A DNA stretch of 64,000 bases from Breviolum minutum Mf 1.05b.01. Its lineage: Eukaryota > Sar > Dinophyceae > Suessiales > Symbiodiniaceae. Where the stretch lies: the NCBI GenBank assembly GCA_000507305.1, contig DF240875.1, positions 33,611-97,610 of the forward strand, written 5' to 3'. The position numbers and the translations under genes were made by a program. A model generated the notes under the pieces. The model did no database searches, was not told the DNA's origin, and saw nothing but the letters and a program-made list of their open reading frames with translations. This document shows, in pieces, positions 25,101 through 31,025 of this stretch; position 1 is the first letter of the stretch, and the number at the start of each line of letters is the position of its first letter.

Positions 25101-28100
25101 ACGACCTCTCTTCAGTTGCGAAAGACACACCTTTCTCACAAACTGTAAATGTCGAAATGCTTCACTCTGCTCCCACGCCTTTCTATCAGCATCCTTGAAG
25201 TTCGACAACGGCGACCATGGATCACAAGGGAAGGCGACCACAGTCAAGTAGGGATCTTCTTCATCAAGTTGCTGCAGAATTTCTCGTTGTCTTGTGGGAT
25301 TGAGCACATTGTCACCAAGTACCAGATCAATTGGTTTTCCAGTTGAAATTCCAAGTGAGCTCGCTGCTATTGTGACTGCACCACCACCACGACCACAATA
25401 GATCTCCTTCACAATGTTGGGTCTATTCTTCACCTGATGTCTTCGAAGTTCTTTCCAAATCGCTTTTCCTTGTTCCTTGCATGCCTCAGCCATCTTCTCA
25501 ACCTTCAATCGCTCCTTCCTTCTCATAATCTTCTTCTCATTTGGCATAGCTACGCCATCTGCAGGAAACATCTCAATGGTAGCCCCAACAAGAGGCCGTT
25601 CCAGAGGTTTGAGATTCTTCTTCCAGTTGGCGATATTCAGCATAAGATGACCATTTGAACTGTACTCCAGGGGCAAGGACACATAGCCAACCTTCTTGAA
25701 GGTGATGCACGGACCCTTGCCATTCTCCAAATCAATGACAGCCCCCAATGACTTCAGTTGAGGTAACCCCAACAGAATCGGCACCTGACTGTTGGGTAAT
25801 CGATGCAGCGCAATCTTGGCTGATCGACCATTCAACCCTATCGGCAGCCATTGCAGTTCTTTTGACACTGTAGGAGCCGAACTGTTCACTCCTTTGAATG
25901 TCACTTGTTTGGATTCCCGGCTGTCATCAACTTCAAAGGTCTTGATAAATTGGTCCAGTGCACCATCACCTGCACATCCCAACAATGCTGCCGTGTCCAC
26001 CACTGCATATCCCGGTGGAACGACTGTTTTCCTTGATATGGCAAAACTGTCCACACATGTAGGCAGGAAGTTGCCCTTGTTCACCATGAACACATCAGTC
26101 TCATTGTTGAATGTGTCAAAACTCGGAAAATCCAAGCCTCCACAAAGTTCCGGACATAGGACATGGCCAGTTGCACCAGCCAACATGACTGCTGCCATCC
26201 CAGCTCTCTGAAGAAAACCGCCTTTTCGTCCTTTACTGTATTTCCCTTTTCCTTTACTTGATCCAGATTTCGGACAAGCAGCATCTCCTTCCCAATGCCC
26301 GTATTGATTGCATGCAAAACATCTTGTACGCTTCTTGACTTCCGACATCTTCTCCTGGAGTTCTTTTCCAGATAGCGTCAACTTTCCATCCAGAGAAACT
26401 GAGCTCTTGTTGTGGTTGAAGTTGGAAGATTGGTGAAAGCCACGGTTTGTTTTACCTTGCTGCACCATCTTTCTCTTCTTTGCATACTCTGTCACCGACC
26501 TCGTCAGTCTTTGAGTCTCGGCAGCAAAGCAATCCAACTCCTCCTGTGTCATCTCCTCGACGGCCATGACTTCCATCGCATGCTCCATTTCATCCAGATC
26601 GTCTAACACGTTTTCATCACCATCATCTGCTATCCAGACATCTTCTTCGTAGTAGTTCTCTTCACCACCACCATCATAGTCTTCTGTCCACACACCTTCA
26701 TCTTCTTCTGCTGTGAAAGCCCATGTTCTTCTCGGTGCTGAGGATCCTTGCGAGGAACTGGCATAACCTTTGGACGGTACATGTCCTTTTCGGTTACCTT
26801 TCCATGTCATCTTCGATTCTCCAGTGATATCTGCATCCAGCTGTATTGTCATAGCTTCGACAATCTTATCCCAGTCATACTCATTTCCGGCTTGACCCAG
26901 GATACTTCGCTGTTGTCCTGCCGATGCTCCAGAATTTCTCAGAAGAAAGAAAGCTTGCAAGTCCACTGAGAGTTTTGTATGACCCTGCGTCAGACTCTGC
27001 AACCTTTCATACTCATTCTGTCGTCTCTGGATAAAGTCAGAAATTGCTTCACCGGCTCGTCTACGACCTTTCTCGAAAAAGTAGTCTTCGAAAGCCTGGC
27101 TTTTCAACAGAGGTGCAACTCGTTCCACTGCTGCACGAACTGTCTTCACCACCAGCTTTACTGCTATCTTCGGTCCAGTCGATGTCGAGGGTTCTGACTC
27201 GCTTAATGTCAACAGCTTCTCTGCAGCTATCTCCGATTTTCGATGACATAATGTCCAGGCACGACCAGATAAGGCATTTTTCAGTCTTGCAGCGTATGTC
27301 AACTGATCTGCCTTTGTCATGCTTGAAAAACCCAGCCACACTCGCTCTTCATACTCTTCTGCATATCGCGGATCCCCATTGTAATGGACCACTCCGGATT
27401 TGTCGACCCAAACACTCTCATTTGTGAAACTGCTGTTGTTGTAGGAGCTTCCACCTTTGTATGACATTCGCCAAAACAATGCTGCTCCAACAAACTGCTA
27501 TCAAATTCCGGTTGCCAAAAGATGGCTCGTTTGAGAACCCACCAATATGACCAACCACTTGCAAGATCCGTCGAAACACCCTTCTGCTTCGATGAAAGAA
27601 AACTGTTGCCCAAAGGATATCCAAGCAGATGCCACAACAGCTAACCGGGGGCACTACCTAGACAAACCCTTGGAGCGAAACTGCTCCGCTACCAATGCCA
27701 AGACGCAACTTTTGAACCAGCGACTCAAGGCCTGCGGGATTCGAACCTGTCAGGACTATCTAATGGTTATTCCACTAGACTATCAAAACCATGCAATGCT
27801 AGATGACACCAAATGGCCTATAGCCAACTTCACAATATACACTGTGGTGGCAGTAGATGGCGCAACTCCCAAAGGTGGCTTAGTCAAGGACCATGATAAC
27901 CAATACATGGGAGTTGCGCCATCTACTTTCCCAGTGGTGTATCAAACCCTGAGTTTTGTGGAATCTCTAGCCAAAAATCTATGATGCAATACCAGTTCCA
28001 CCAAGTTCAAGAAGGGATCATGATGGTGCTGGTGTTAATGTTCCAACTATTATCATGTTACCCAACTTAAAAGCTACCTAACAAATTTAAGTCATAATTC

Positions 28101-30473
28101 AGCAAGCTTCATCAAAACATATCGCAAGTCAAAAATTCCAAGCCAATTTATGAATAAACAATTTTCTTGGGACGCATTATTAAACAACCAACCGAAGATC
28201 ACTTTAGGATACTTTAGATATTTCCCAACGAAAAATCCTAGCGGAACTCACCTCTTTGCCGAATGAAGTTCATCCAGCTCTGGAGATGGATAAACCACAC
28301 TGCTGCAACGTTTCAGTGCCTCACGGTCACGGCACTGGCACCACGACCACGACCAGGACGTCAAGTTGGGTCAAAGAAACCAAGGTAATGGCGCCTTCAT
28401 GAAGGTTTATAAGGATTCCCTACTAAAAATGGAATCATCCTAGTCCAATTGATACATCAAAAACATACCTACAAAAAATCATTAGGCAATGTTGGTGTTT
28501 CCACCTTGCAGAAAAAAGCCAGCATCGTAAGGACTTTGACATAGTCTCGGTAGATGAATTCAACATGAGAAACATAATGCGCAATCGTACCATGAGAGAT
28601 AAGGCCATCTTGATCGCACATTGTACTGGAGCAGCATACACAAAAGATATTTTCTCAAAGTATGACATGACTGTAGACTCAATGTGTCCACATTGCCAGA
28701 AAAAGGACACCAGAGAGCATAGATTGTTATACTGTAAAAAACTAGAGGGAACGAGAACTGGTAAAACCAAGCTCGTGCAGTGGCTAAAGAAACAAAAAAT
28801 TGCCACAAGGAGCCTTTCAAAATTCCCGTTGTGTAAAGAAAATTACCTTGTGTTGCATCAAAATCAAAAGCAATGGCCTGAGTGGAGTATGCCTGCAAAT
28901 AGCAACACGTTGATTCATGTTTTCAGTGATGGATCAGCCTTCATGCAAGATCAACCAACATGTACATTAGCAGGAGCAGCAGTAATCAAAGTCGAACCAG
29001 GTACGAATAACTATACAATAGTGGATGCACAGCCTTTACCGGGTGTAGACCATAGTTCGTACAGGGGTGAGGCTTACGCAATCTATTTGGTACTACAGAA
29101 CATTTCAAAACCAGTTATTTACTCAGATTGTCAATCTGTGGTGTCGCAATTAAGTGAACTTGTTGATGCCTACCACAATGATAGAACCCCCTATATCCAA
29201 GACCATCGTGACATTTGGGATCTTATCTGGGGACATGTGTGTAATAGACCCAAAAATTGGATTTCAATCAGGAAAACAAAAGCACATTGTAATCCAAATA
29301 GCTTGCAGGATGAACAACTCATTTGGGAAGCAAAAGCCAATAATTTTGTGGATGAAGTTGCAAAGCAAGCTGTCAAAGAATGGAAAGAGGTTTTCCCCAA
29401 AATGGAAAAGCGATATAAGATGATTGTTGCGGAAAAAGCCATGGTTAAACAATTGCATGACTTAATCCTTGAACAAGCCAGTATTTCCATGAATGATAAA
29501 CCCAAAAATGATACTGTAGAACATCTTCAAGAAATTCATAATGAAGTGGTAACATCGAGAAAGCCCAACCCCCATTGTTGCAGTCCTTTTGAATTGATCA
29601 CCCCTGCTTTGCCATGTAAATTTGGGGATCTTTTCTTAAGTCGTGTAAAGTCTTGGGCAACAAAATTAAGATGGCCAACCGTATCAACTGGGCATATTTC
29701 CCTTTTAGAGCTGTATATTGATTTCACATTATCCGAAAAAAGTCTATGTCCAGTACCCATTGGAGGTAGCAAGGGCACCAAGGCCCAAGAATATTTGCTA
29801 AAAGATCAATCACCCAAAGCAGCAGCTATTCCGCAAACACTTGCACAGCAAAGTGTGATCTGGGCTAGATTCTTGAGGTGGGCCATTGATTGTGGCTTTG
29901 TGTTTTGGCCATATCCCATAATTAAACAAAGCAGTTGTTTAAGTGATCTTGGTTATAGTCTCTGGGCACCAGCTTTGGGGACACATCCGATTCTTACAAT
30001 GGGTGATAGGGCATACTTGGTGCTTAAATCACTTTTTAGAACACCATCTGGGAAACGTAGAAATCTCAACATTGCATACAATGGTGATACAACTTCACTA
30101 CTAGGATGATTGCATACCCGAGTGTTTTGCATGGTGCATGATTCGTTTGTTTGTTCCCCCCCCTTTCATCCCATCATTCATTTGTTGTTTACATAATTCA
30201 TCATTGGTGGTATGACTCACGCAGTTCGCTGGAGCATTTCATCGTCACGAGGACACTAACGCGAAACGTTAAAAAGGTGACTGTTACTGGGTGGGGGGTA
30301 GGTCCAAAGTATAGTAGCATATAACCCCTGCCCTCAAAAAACAGATGTTTTTTTTTGACGCCTCAAATGGCAAAACACGAGCCTCCAGAAGGGGGTAGAA
30401 ATCCCAAGCAGGGACACCTTGCAAGTTTGTTGTTTCTCCAAAACATGCAGCAAAGGTCTTTCTTCTTGGCAAC
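12089..30473 (-). CDS. Long multi-exon gene hosting two retroelements, unrecognised
   Basis: Exons in order: 30473-30326, 28334-28252, 27978-27948, 19320-19247, 19064-18956, 18589-18560, 18471-18412, 18286-18237, 17776-17677, 16983-16823, 16599-16487, 16373-16248, 15411-15304 (its end duplicated at 15204-15177), 14858-14817, 14443-14312, 14115-14031 and 13955-13939. All of these junctions are phase compatible and give about 490 residues. Further exons probably follow near 13.6-13.9 kb, and exon 12319-12089 can end at GTGTAA or read into a TAA. Peptides include SPELDELHSAKR, VILADFDGINRQDI and KAKELTLLLQAKVELVAELR. The intron 27947-19321 is 8.6 kb and contains the copia element in the same orientation. 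The intron 30325-28335 contains the LINE in antisense. The first exon and start codon were not found. No family was recognised; helical, charged stretches suggest a soluble protein. Confidence 0.62.
13585..13692. mobile_element. TIR element, GTTGATGGAAGAAATCC family
   Basis: Diverged ends (CTGATGGTTTCAGAAATC and GATTTCAGCCATTTTT) with a well-conserved core (CCAGTTGAGGTTGGTAGTTTATCC). It lies in a probable intron of the long minus-strand gene. Confidence 0.65.
14976..15085. mobile_element. TIR element, GGTAAACTAACATAGC family
   Basis: TACCCTTTGGTAAACTAACATAGC mirrored by GCCATGTTAGTTTACCAGAGTGTA. It lies in a minus-strand intron between exons 15411-15304 and 14858-14817. Confidence 0.75.
15177..15331 (-). 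repeat. 28 bp direct repeat of an exon end
   Basis: 15177-15204 and 15304-15331 are identical over 28 bases (CCATGACTTTTTCGCCACTG...). On the minus strand this is the 3' end of an exon (peptide LINSGEKVM). The outer copy (15177) is followed by a GTATAG donor; the inner copy is not. Confidence 0.8.
15476..15582. mobile_element. TIR element, CCCTGAAACTAACAG family
   Basis: TACCCTCCTCCCTGAAACTAACAG mirrored by CTGTTAGTTTCAGGGAGGGTA. It lies in the intron before minus exon 15411-15304. Confidence 0.8.
16119..16214. repeat. CAA/CAG microsatellite
   Basis: Nearly pure CAA with a few CAG units over about 95 bases. It lies in the minus-strand intron below exon 16373-16248. Confidence 0.9.
16718..16816. 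mobile_element. TIR element starting an intron (diverged family member)
   Basis: GTTACCTCCCCGAAGTTTAAC mirrored by GTTAAACTTCAGGAGGGCAAG. Its end lies one base from the GTAAGA donor hexamer of exon 16983-16823, so the intron effectively begins with the element. Confidence 0.65.
17391..17453. mobile_element. TIR element, CTAGNTGGTGGTT family, short
   Basis: CTAGTTGTTGG at the left and TTTGAAACCACCACCTAG at the right; the middle is mostly deleted. Confidence 0.5.
17826..17940. repeat. AT microsatellite cluster
   Basis: Several (AT)n runs separated by TCATAA. Intronic, just upstream of minus exon 17776-17677. Confidence 0.8.
19651..19789 (-). repeat. 3' LTR of the copia element
   Basis: Direct copy of the 5' LTR with a single difference (19732). 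Box A-like TAGTCCAGTGG is at 19737-19727 and box B GGTTCGAATCC at 19702-19692 on the minus strand. The polyprotein stop (19813-19815) lies only 23 bases upstream, so the coding region runs almost to the LTR. Confidence 0.93.
19790..19795 (-). other. Short polypurine tract before the 3' LTR
   Basis: On the minus strand GAGGAG directly precedes the LTR start TGTGAAG. It is the expected position of the plus-strand primer for reverse transcription. It is only six purines long, so the call rests on position. Confidence 0.55.
19813..21153 (-). CDS. RNase H end plus membrane and coiled-coil extension
   Basis: 446 residues in the -1 frame relative to gag-pol. The first 70 residues complete copia RNase H (third acidic residue D11 in VTDCKSLYD, D59 in LADCLTK), so this is the continuation of the polyprotein rather than a separate protein starting at the listed Met. 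The frame is open upstream to about 21239. After a charged linker come three hydrophobic segments (about 163-185, 203-222, 236-258), then long heptad-like helices (262-350 and 395-440) and a basic glutamine- and arginine-rich tail. Copia elements usually end soon after RNase H; some have an env-like frame here, but no fusion peptide or glycoprotein signature is evident. The function of the extension is unknown. Confidence 0.85.
   Translation of the reverse strand: MQKIPGVTVTDCKSLYDCIHSERTLLSDKRLSLEAAIIRQSLDENLDIRWVSTEQQLADCLTKTLSKKGLWYVNEVMETNLWTLGPDPRVKIKRELVRERNMEKVKDMDESKSLNKKHSSSTKNTKGGTVSTKTVMAITLACEMGEVRGERMDIALQEVRNNWMMMVCVTAIILIAILGVWYKFIWKPGLKIIPYRRLLEFEKYALVAGATWLGTCMCFAVEETLLFSQNLQWYHRWHFATTVIPICAMLGICGLWIWKHVEMILQREASINNSTIRGVMNEIEQKHEDLSRVVNSLRQELNCHRSSTTDDTHQMQLTIIQLETRLREHQDHLMVTNHEMRALILGRTEEIQNMMLPLLPTTRREQVILHAENESPAHSVDSTGSESSTEQIIATQHQYAGLRRELEEAMEGDDVERQTDLANMLEQIEIEVEAARNRRRQQAQAR
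21132..27479 (-). CDS. Copia Gag-Pol polyprotein with methyltransferase-like insert
   Basis: A single 2115-residue frame. Gag covers about residues 1-430 with a zinc knuckle (C387, C390, H395, C402; spacing CX2CX4HX6C, longer than usual). The aspartic protease has VVDTA at 493-497, where DTG or DSG is usual, and the closing LLGLPQLKSLGAVID. Residues 650-900 resemble a cytosine C5 methyltransferase: CGRGGG (695-700), PCDPWS (751-756) and LLENP (796-800). Integrase has H964, H969, C998, C1001 and D1028, D1095, E1130. An acidic and basic linker (1480-1600) precedes RT with D1760 and VDD (1854-1856). RNase H begins with D2021 and E2076, then the frame stops before the third acidic residue. Coding capacity otherwise looks intact, so the element may be active if the frame break is bypassed. 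ATG at 27479 is the first in frame; residue 5 is another Met. Confidence 0.95.
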   Translation of the reverse strand: MFWRMSYKGGSSYNNSSFTNESVWVDKSGVVHYNGDPRYAEEYEERVWLGFSSMTKADQLTYAARLKNALSGRAWTLCHRKSEIAAEKLLTLSESEPSTSTGPKIAVKLVVKTVRAAVERVAPLLKSQAFEDYFFEKGRRRAGEAISDFIQRRQNEYERLQSLTQGHTKLSVDLQAFFLLRNSGASAGQQRSILGQAGNEYDWDKIVEAMTIQLDADITGESKMTWKGNRKGHVPSKGYASSSQGSSAPRRTWAFTAEEDEGVWTEDYDGGGEENYYEEDVWIADDGDENVLDDLDEMEHAMEVMAVEEMTQEELDCFAAETQRLTRSVTEYAKKRKMVQQGKTNRGFHQSSNFNHNKSSVSLDGKLTLSGKELQEKMSEVKKRTRCFACNQYGHWEGDAACPKSGSSKGKGKYSKGRKGGFLQRAGMAAVMLAGATGHVLCPELCGGLDFPSFDTFNNETDVFMVNKGNFLPTCVDSFAISRKTVVPPGYAVVDTAALLGCAGDGALDQFIKTFEVDDSRESKQVTFKGVNSSAPTVSKELQWLPIGLNGRSAKIALHRLPNSQVPILLGLPQLKSLGAVIDLENGKGPCITFKKVGYVSLPLEYSSNGHLMLNIANWKKNLKPLERPLVGATIEMFPADGVAMPNEKKIMRRKERLKVEKMAEACKEQGKAIWKELRRHQVKNRPNIVKEIYCGRGGGAVTIAASSLGISTGKPIDLVLGDNVLNPTRQREILQQLDEEDPYLTVVAFPCDPWSPLSNFKDADRKAWEQSEAFRHLQFVRKVCLSQLKRGRHYLLENPLSSQAWKRLVWLNQIPNHSATMHQCQTDLKDHNGDFILKPTRFVTSSPRLALTLALKCDRSHEHAAVQGRGQGVSSSLAEWTPFLAQLILRGLKQQMLLEEQYGSPTYELMEDVMFHEGESEVEAYPSDLRRRAEVIFKENAELVFEEWHEVPPALRSAIVKLHKQYSHALSGESLVRHLRLGGASSSAIKAASLHKCETCEQEVRNLPRPVAAVPRYDKFNECVGMDICFLPCLKDVFHAFLVMVDSATHFTVAAYLASGEKPGKTVKPSSDQSAKGMLDWIEMFGRPDKVQLDQDSAFRGDLRTVLDNFQIEDVMVARDAHWSHGLVERRVLMLKDMLVKVVKDFQAQSPLMMRIAVTQCAHTINRMANNHGFSPAQCVLGVNPQLPDVLSGASNHIAMMNDPNFSMMKRLELQQSCEQSFIKASHNSALRRALLAQVRRQPGPFEMHSVVMYKRLGGAKSALHHRWHGPARVIGKDIHGYWLVHRGVAVLAHPNNMRRAVEDEILESTETWPKDNVPEGQRGFLDLSKEIPPEVLEDEGQWEIGGSQQEGDEEGLPWDMEEPPIIVDGYDQLPEPQELPEDLREHAASGHVGWVVRSGYGPIFMCSNETNYQTPEPTFPDYNIRTTWFCKDDCWRLLEQDVDWTLLLNAHQGLPMVADRLMVVFSQGQPSISGGASKPDDGDGGDEDDDLPSYSPSSVDENKEKMLRKPPSASRSSRRRKRRKKQQESQQPHGETADVEKDQHSFEEQADPDAGEDRKRKSLDDVPLSVRQGVQESEPSKVAKHDSEDDVGDAKEHERNEFSESDYTTIWAFLADRLEDSYVKNTKHKEYHPNRIRHELPEWSEKEINEAMQHAVEKEMSTWMKFDAVEVIPPDKAKIILEKEPEKVISSRGVWTQKDTEEVNGKKPLELKCRIVGRGFQEMYDEKLRRDSPTCSQLLVNLICSMAASRTMKLSAADVRGAFLQGLKIERDLYFKLPANMGQTVIPGVQPGSLLKLKKSIYGVNDAARQWYQSFKGILLEQGWKPLTFENAGFIYRDEGSHEVVAIMALHVDDVLMAMDFSRFPDLCKQLENGLKQSVEWGSWKECEKERVKFCGRCYKQGEDFAIEVDSMDYVANMSDYRVGRERMRMKEDDLTTAEMKAFRGLLGQLQWFSRIGGYEVNFAVSQLASKMSSPKVEDLAEASRLIRMVKSEHQGKRMIFRPGLKFSEEDIAVVAVHDASFANVGNHGSQRGCWLGITTKSLLEDHNNMHTVHFLQWSSGRIHRVVRSTLSAEAYSCSEALDSLNWLRTTLKEILQGGSMKDYNARCKRYLG
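27676..27694 (-). promoter_or_regulatory. Primer binding site, probably initiator Met tRNA
   Basis: One base inside the 5' LTR, the plus strand reads CGAAACTGCTCCGCTACCA, which looks like a tRNA 3' end: CGAAA of an initiator-type T loop, acceptor strand CTCCGCT, discriminator A and CCA. The minus strand is therefore complementary to it and begins TGGTAGCGGAG, as expected of a copia primer binding site. Compared with typical eukaryotic initiator tRNA, two T-stem bases appear to be missing, so the tRNA identity is inference. Confidence 0.75.
27696..27834 (-). repeat. 5' LTR of the copia element with tRNA-like boxes
   Basis: This 139 bp LTR matches the 3' copy at 138 positions. On the minus strand it has a box A-like motif (TAGTCTAGTGG, 27782-27772) and a perfect box B/T-arm motif (GGTTCGAATCC, 27747-27737), 24 bases apart. 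These match the internal RNA polymerase III promoter consensus of tRNA genes, but the whole cannot be folded into a good cloverleaf. It is short for a copia LTR. Confidence 0.93.
27839..27945. mobile_element. Palindromic TIR element next to the 5' LTR
   Basis: AGTAGATGGCGCAACTCCCA (from 27852) recurs in inverted form before 27931, extended outward by a CACTG/CAGTG-like pair. The element begins directly after the splice donor of exon 27978-27948 and ends 5 bases from the LTR. It is a MITE-like or introner-like element in the same intron as the copia element. Confidence 0.7.
28427..30109 (+). mobile_element. 5'-truncated LINE: zinc finger and RNase H end of ORF2
   Basis: The listed frame starts at 28565 but is open from 28427, so the element is truncated at its 5' end. 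From the Met at 28565 there are 514 residues. A CCHC-type zinc finger (C41, C44, H52, C57) is followed by a type I RNase H with D122 (FSDGSA), E169 (GEAYA), D188 (YSDCQS), H241 and D263. This order, and the CPHC...EHRLLYC motif, are typical of ORF2 ends of non-LTR retrotransposons. Endonuclease and RT are absent. About 230 further residues of unknown role follow. The frame has no stop, which suggests a fairly young copy. The 3' untranslated part probably extends to about 30300, but no poly-A tail was seen. It is antisense to the host gene. Confidence 0.82.
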
Positions 30474-31025
30474 CTAAACGTTTCATTACTCTATGTTAAG
30501 GACAAATCACTGAACATTACCATACGTAGGTTTATTAGGTCTTCTTAAACATTTCTAAGATTCTTTAAGTGCCAAAATATGTAATTGAATCATCTGAGAA
30601 CAAGGACCTTCAAACAACTTATGAGTACTTCCAACTTCAGGTGTGCCAAAGAGATGTGAGCGTTTTTTCAGTGTTAACCCAGTCATTTCATGTCGCCTGC
30701 ATGATGTTTCCAATATGTCTGGGATGTGATTGCACGCACATGCAAGCTATTCTACAAAAACGCGTCATCAATGTCAAACATGACTTTTGACAAATTCAAC
30801 AAACTAATAAAGAACACTTGCATATTTAGAACCAAAAACTTCATCGGGGTACGGTACGACGCATTCGCAAGGTCCATTCTGGTCATGGCACATTTTGTAA
30901 AACCCAGCCAAGGGGCATTCCTTTTCATAATCGCCATGCCAAGAGTGGAGCATCATGGCCGTAGTGTCCTAAACGCTTGGTGGGGTTTTTCGTCATGAAC
31001 AAATGTTTCAAGAGATGGTTGCCAG

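Larger units (their letters stand above)
19651..27834 (-). mobile_element. Ty1/copia LTR retrotransposon, nearly intact
   Basis: The two 139 bp direct repeats (19651-19789 and 27696-27834) differ only at 19732/27777, start with TG and end with CA. Inside them lie a primer binding site, a gag-pol frame (27479-21132), a -1 overlapping second frame (to 19813) and a short purine run (GAGGAG on the minus strand, 19795-19790) before the 3' LTR. The order protease, integrase, RT, RNase H is that of Pseudoviridae (copia). A 4 bp ATAT lies on both sides (19647-19650 and 27835-27838) and may be a target duplication, but it is low complexity. Near-identical LTRs point to recent insertion. The element lies in an intron of the minus-strand gene, in the same orientation. 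Confidence 0.95.

Noticed and set aside
20504-27427. Many plus-strand frames across the copia element
   Set aside because: Antisense shadows of the Gag-Pol polyprotein.
19646-27839. 5 bp target duplication typical of copia
   Set aside because: Only 4 bases (ATAT) match exactly and they are low complexity, so the duplication is mentioned but not claimed.
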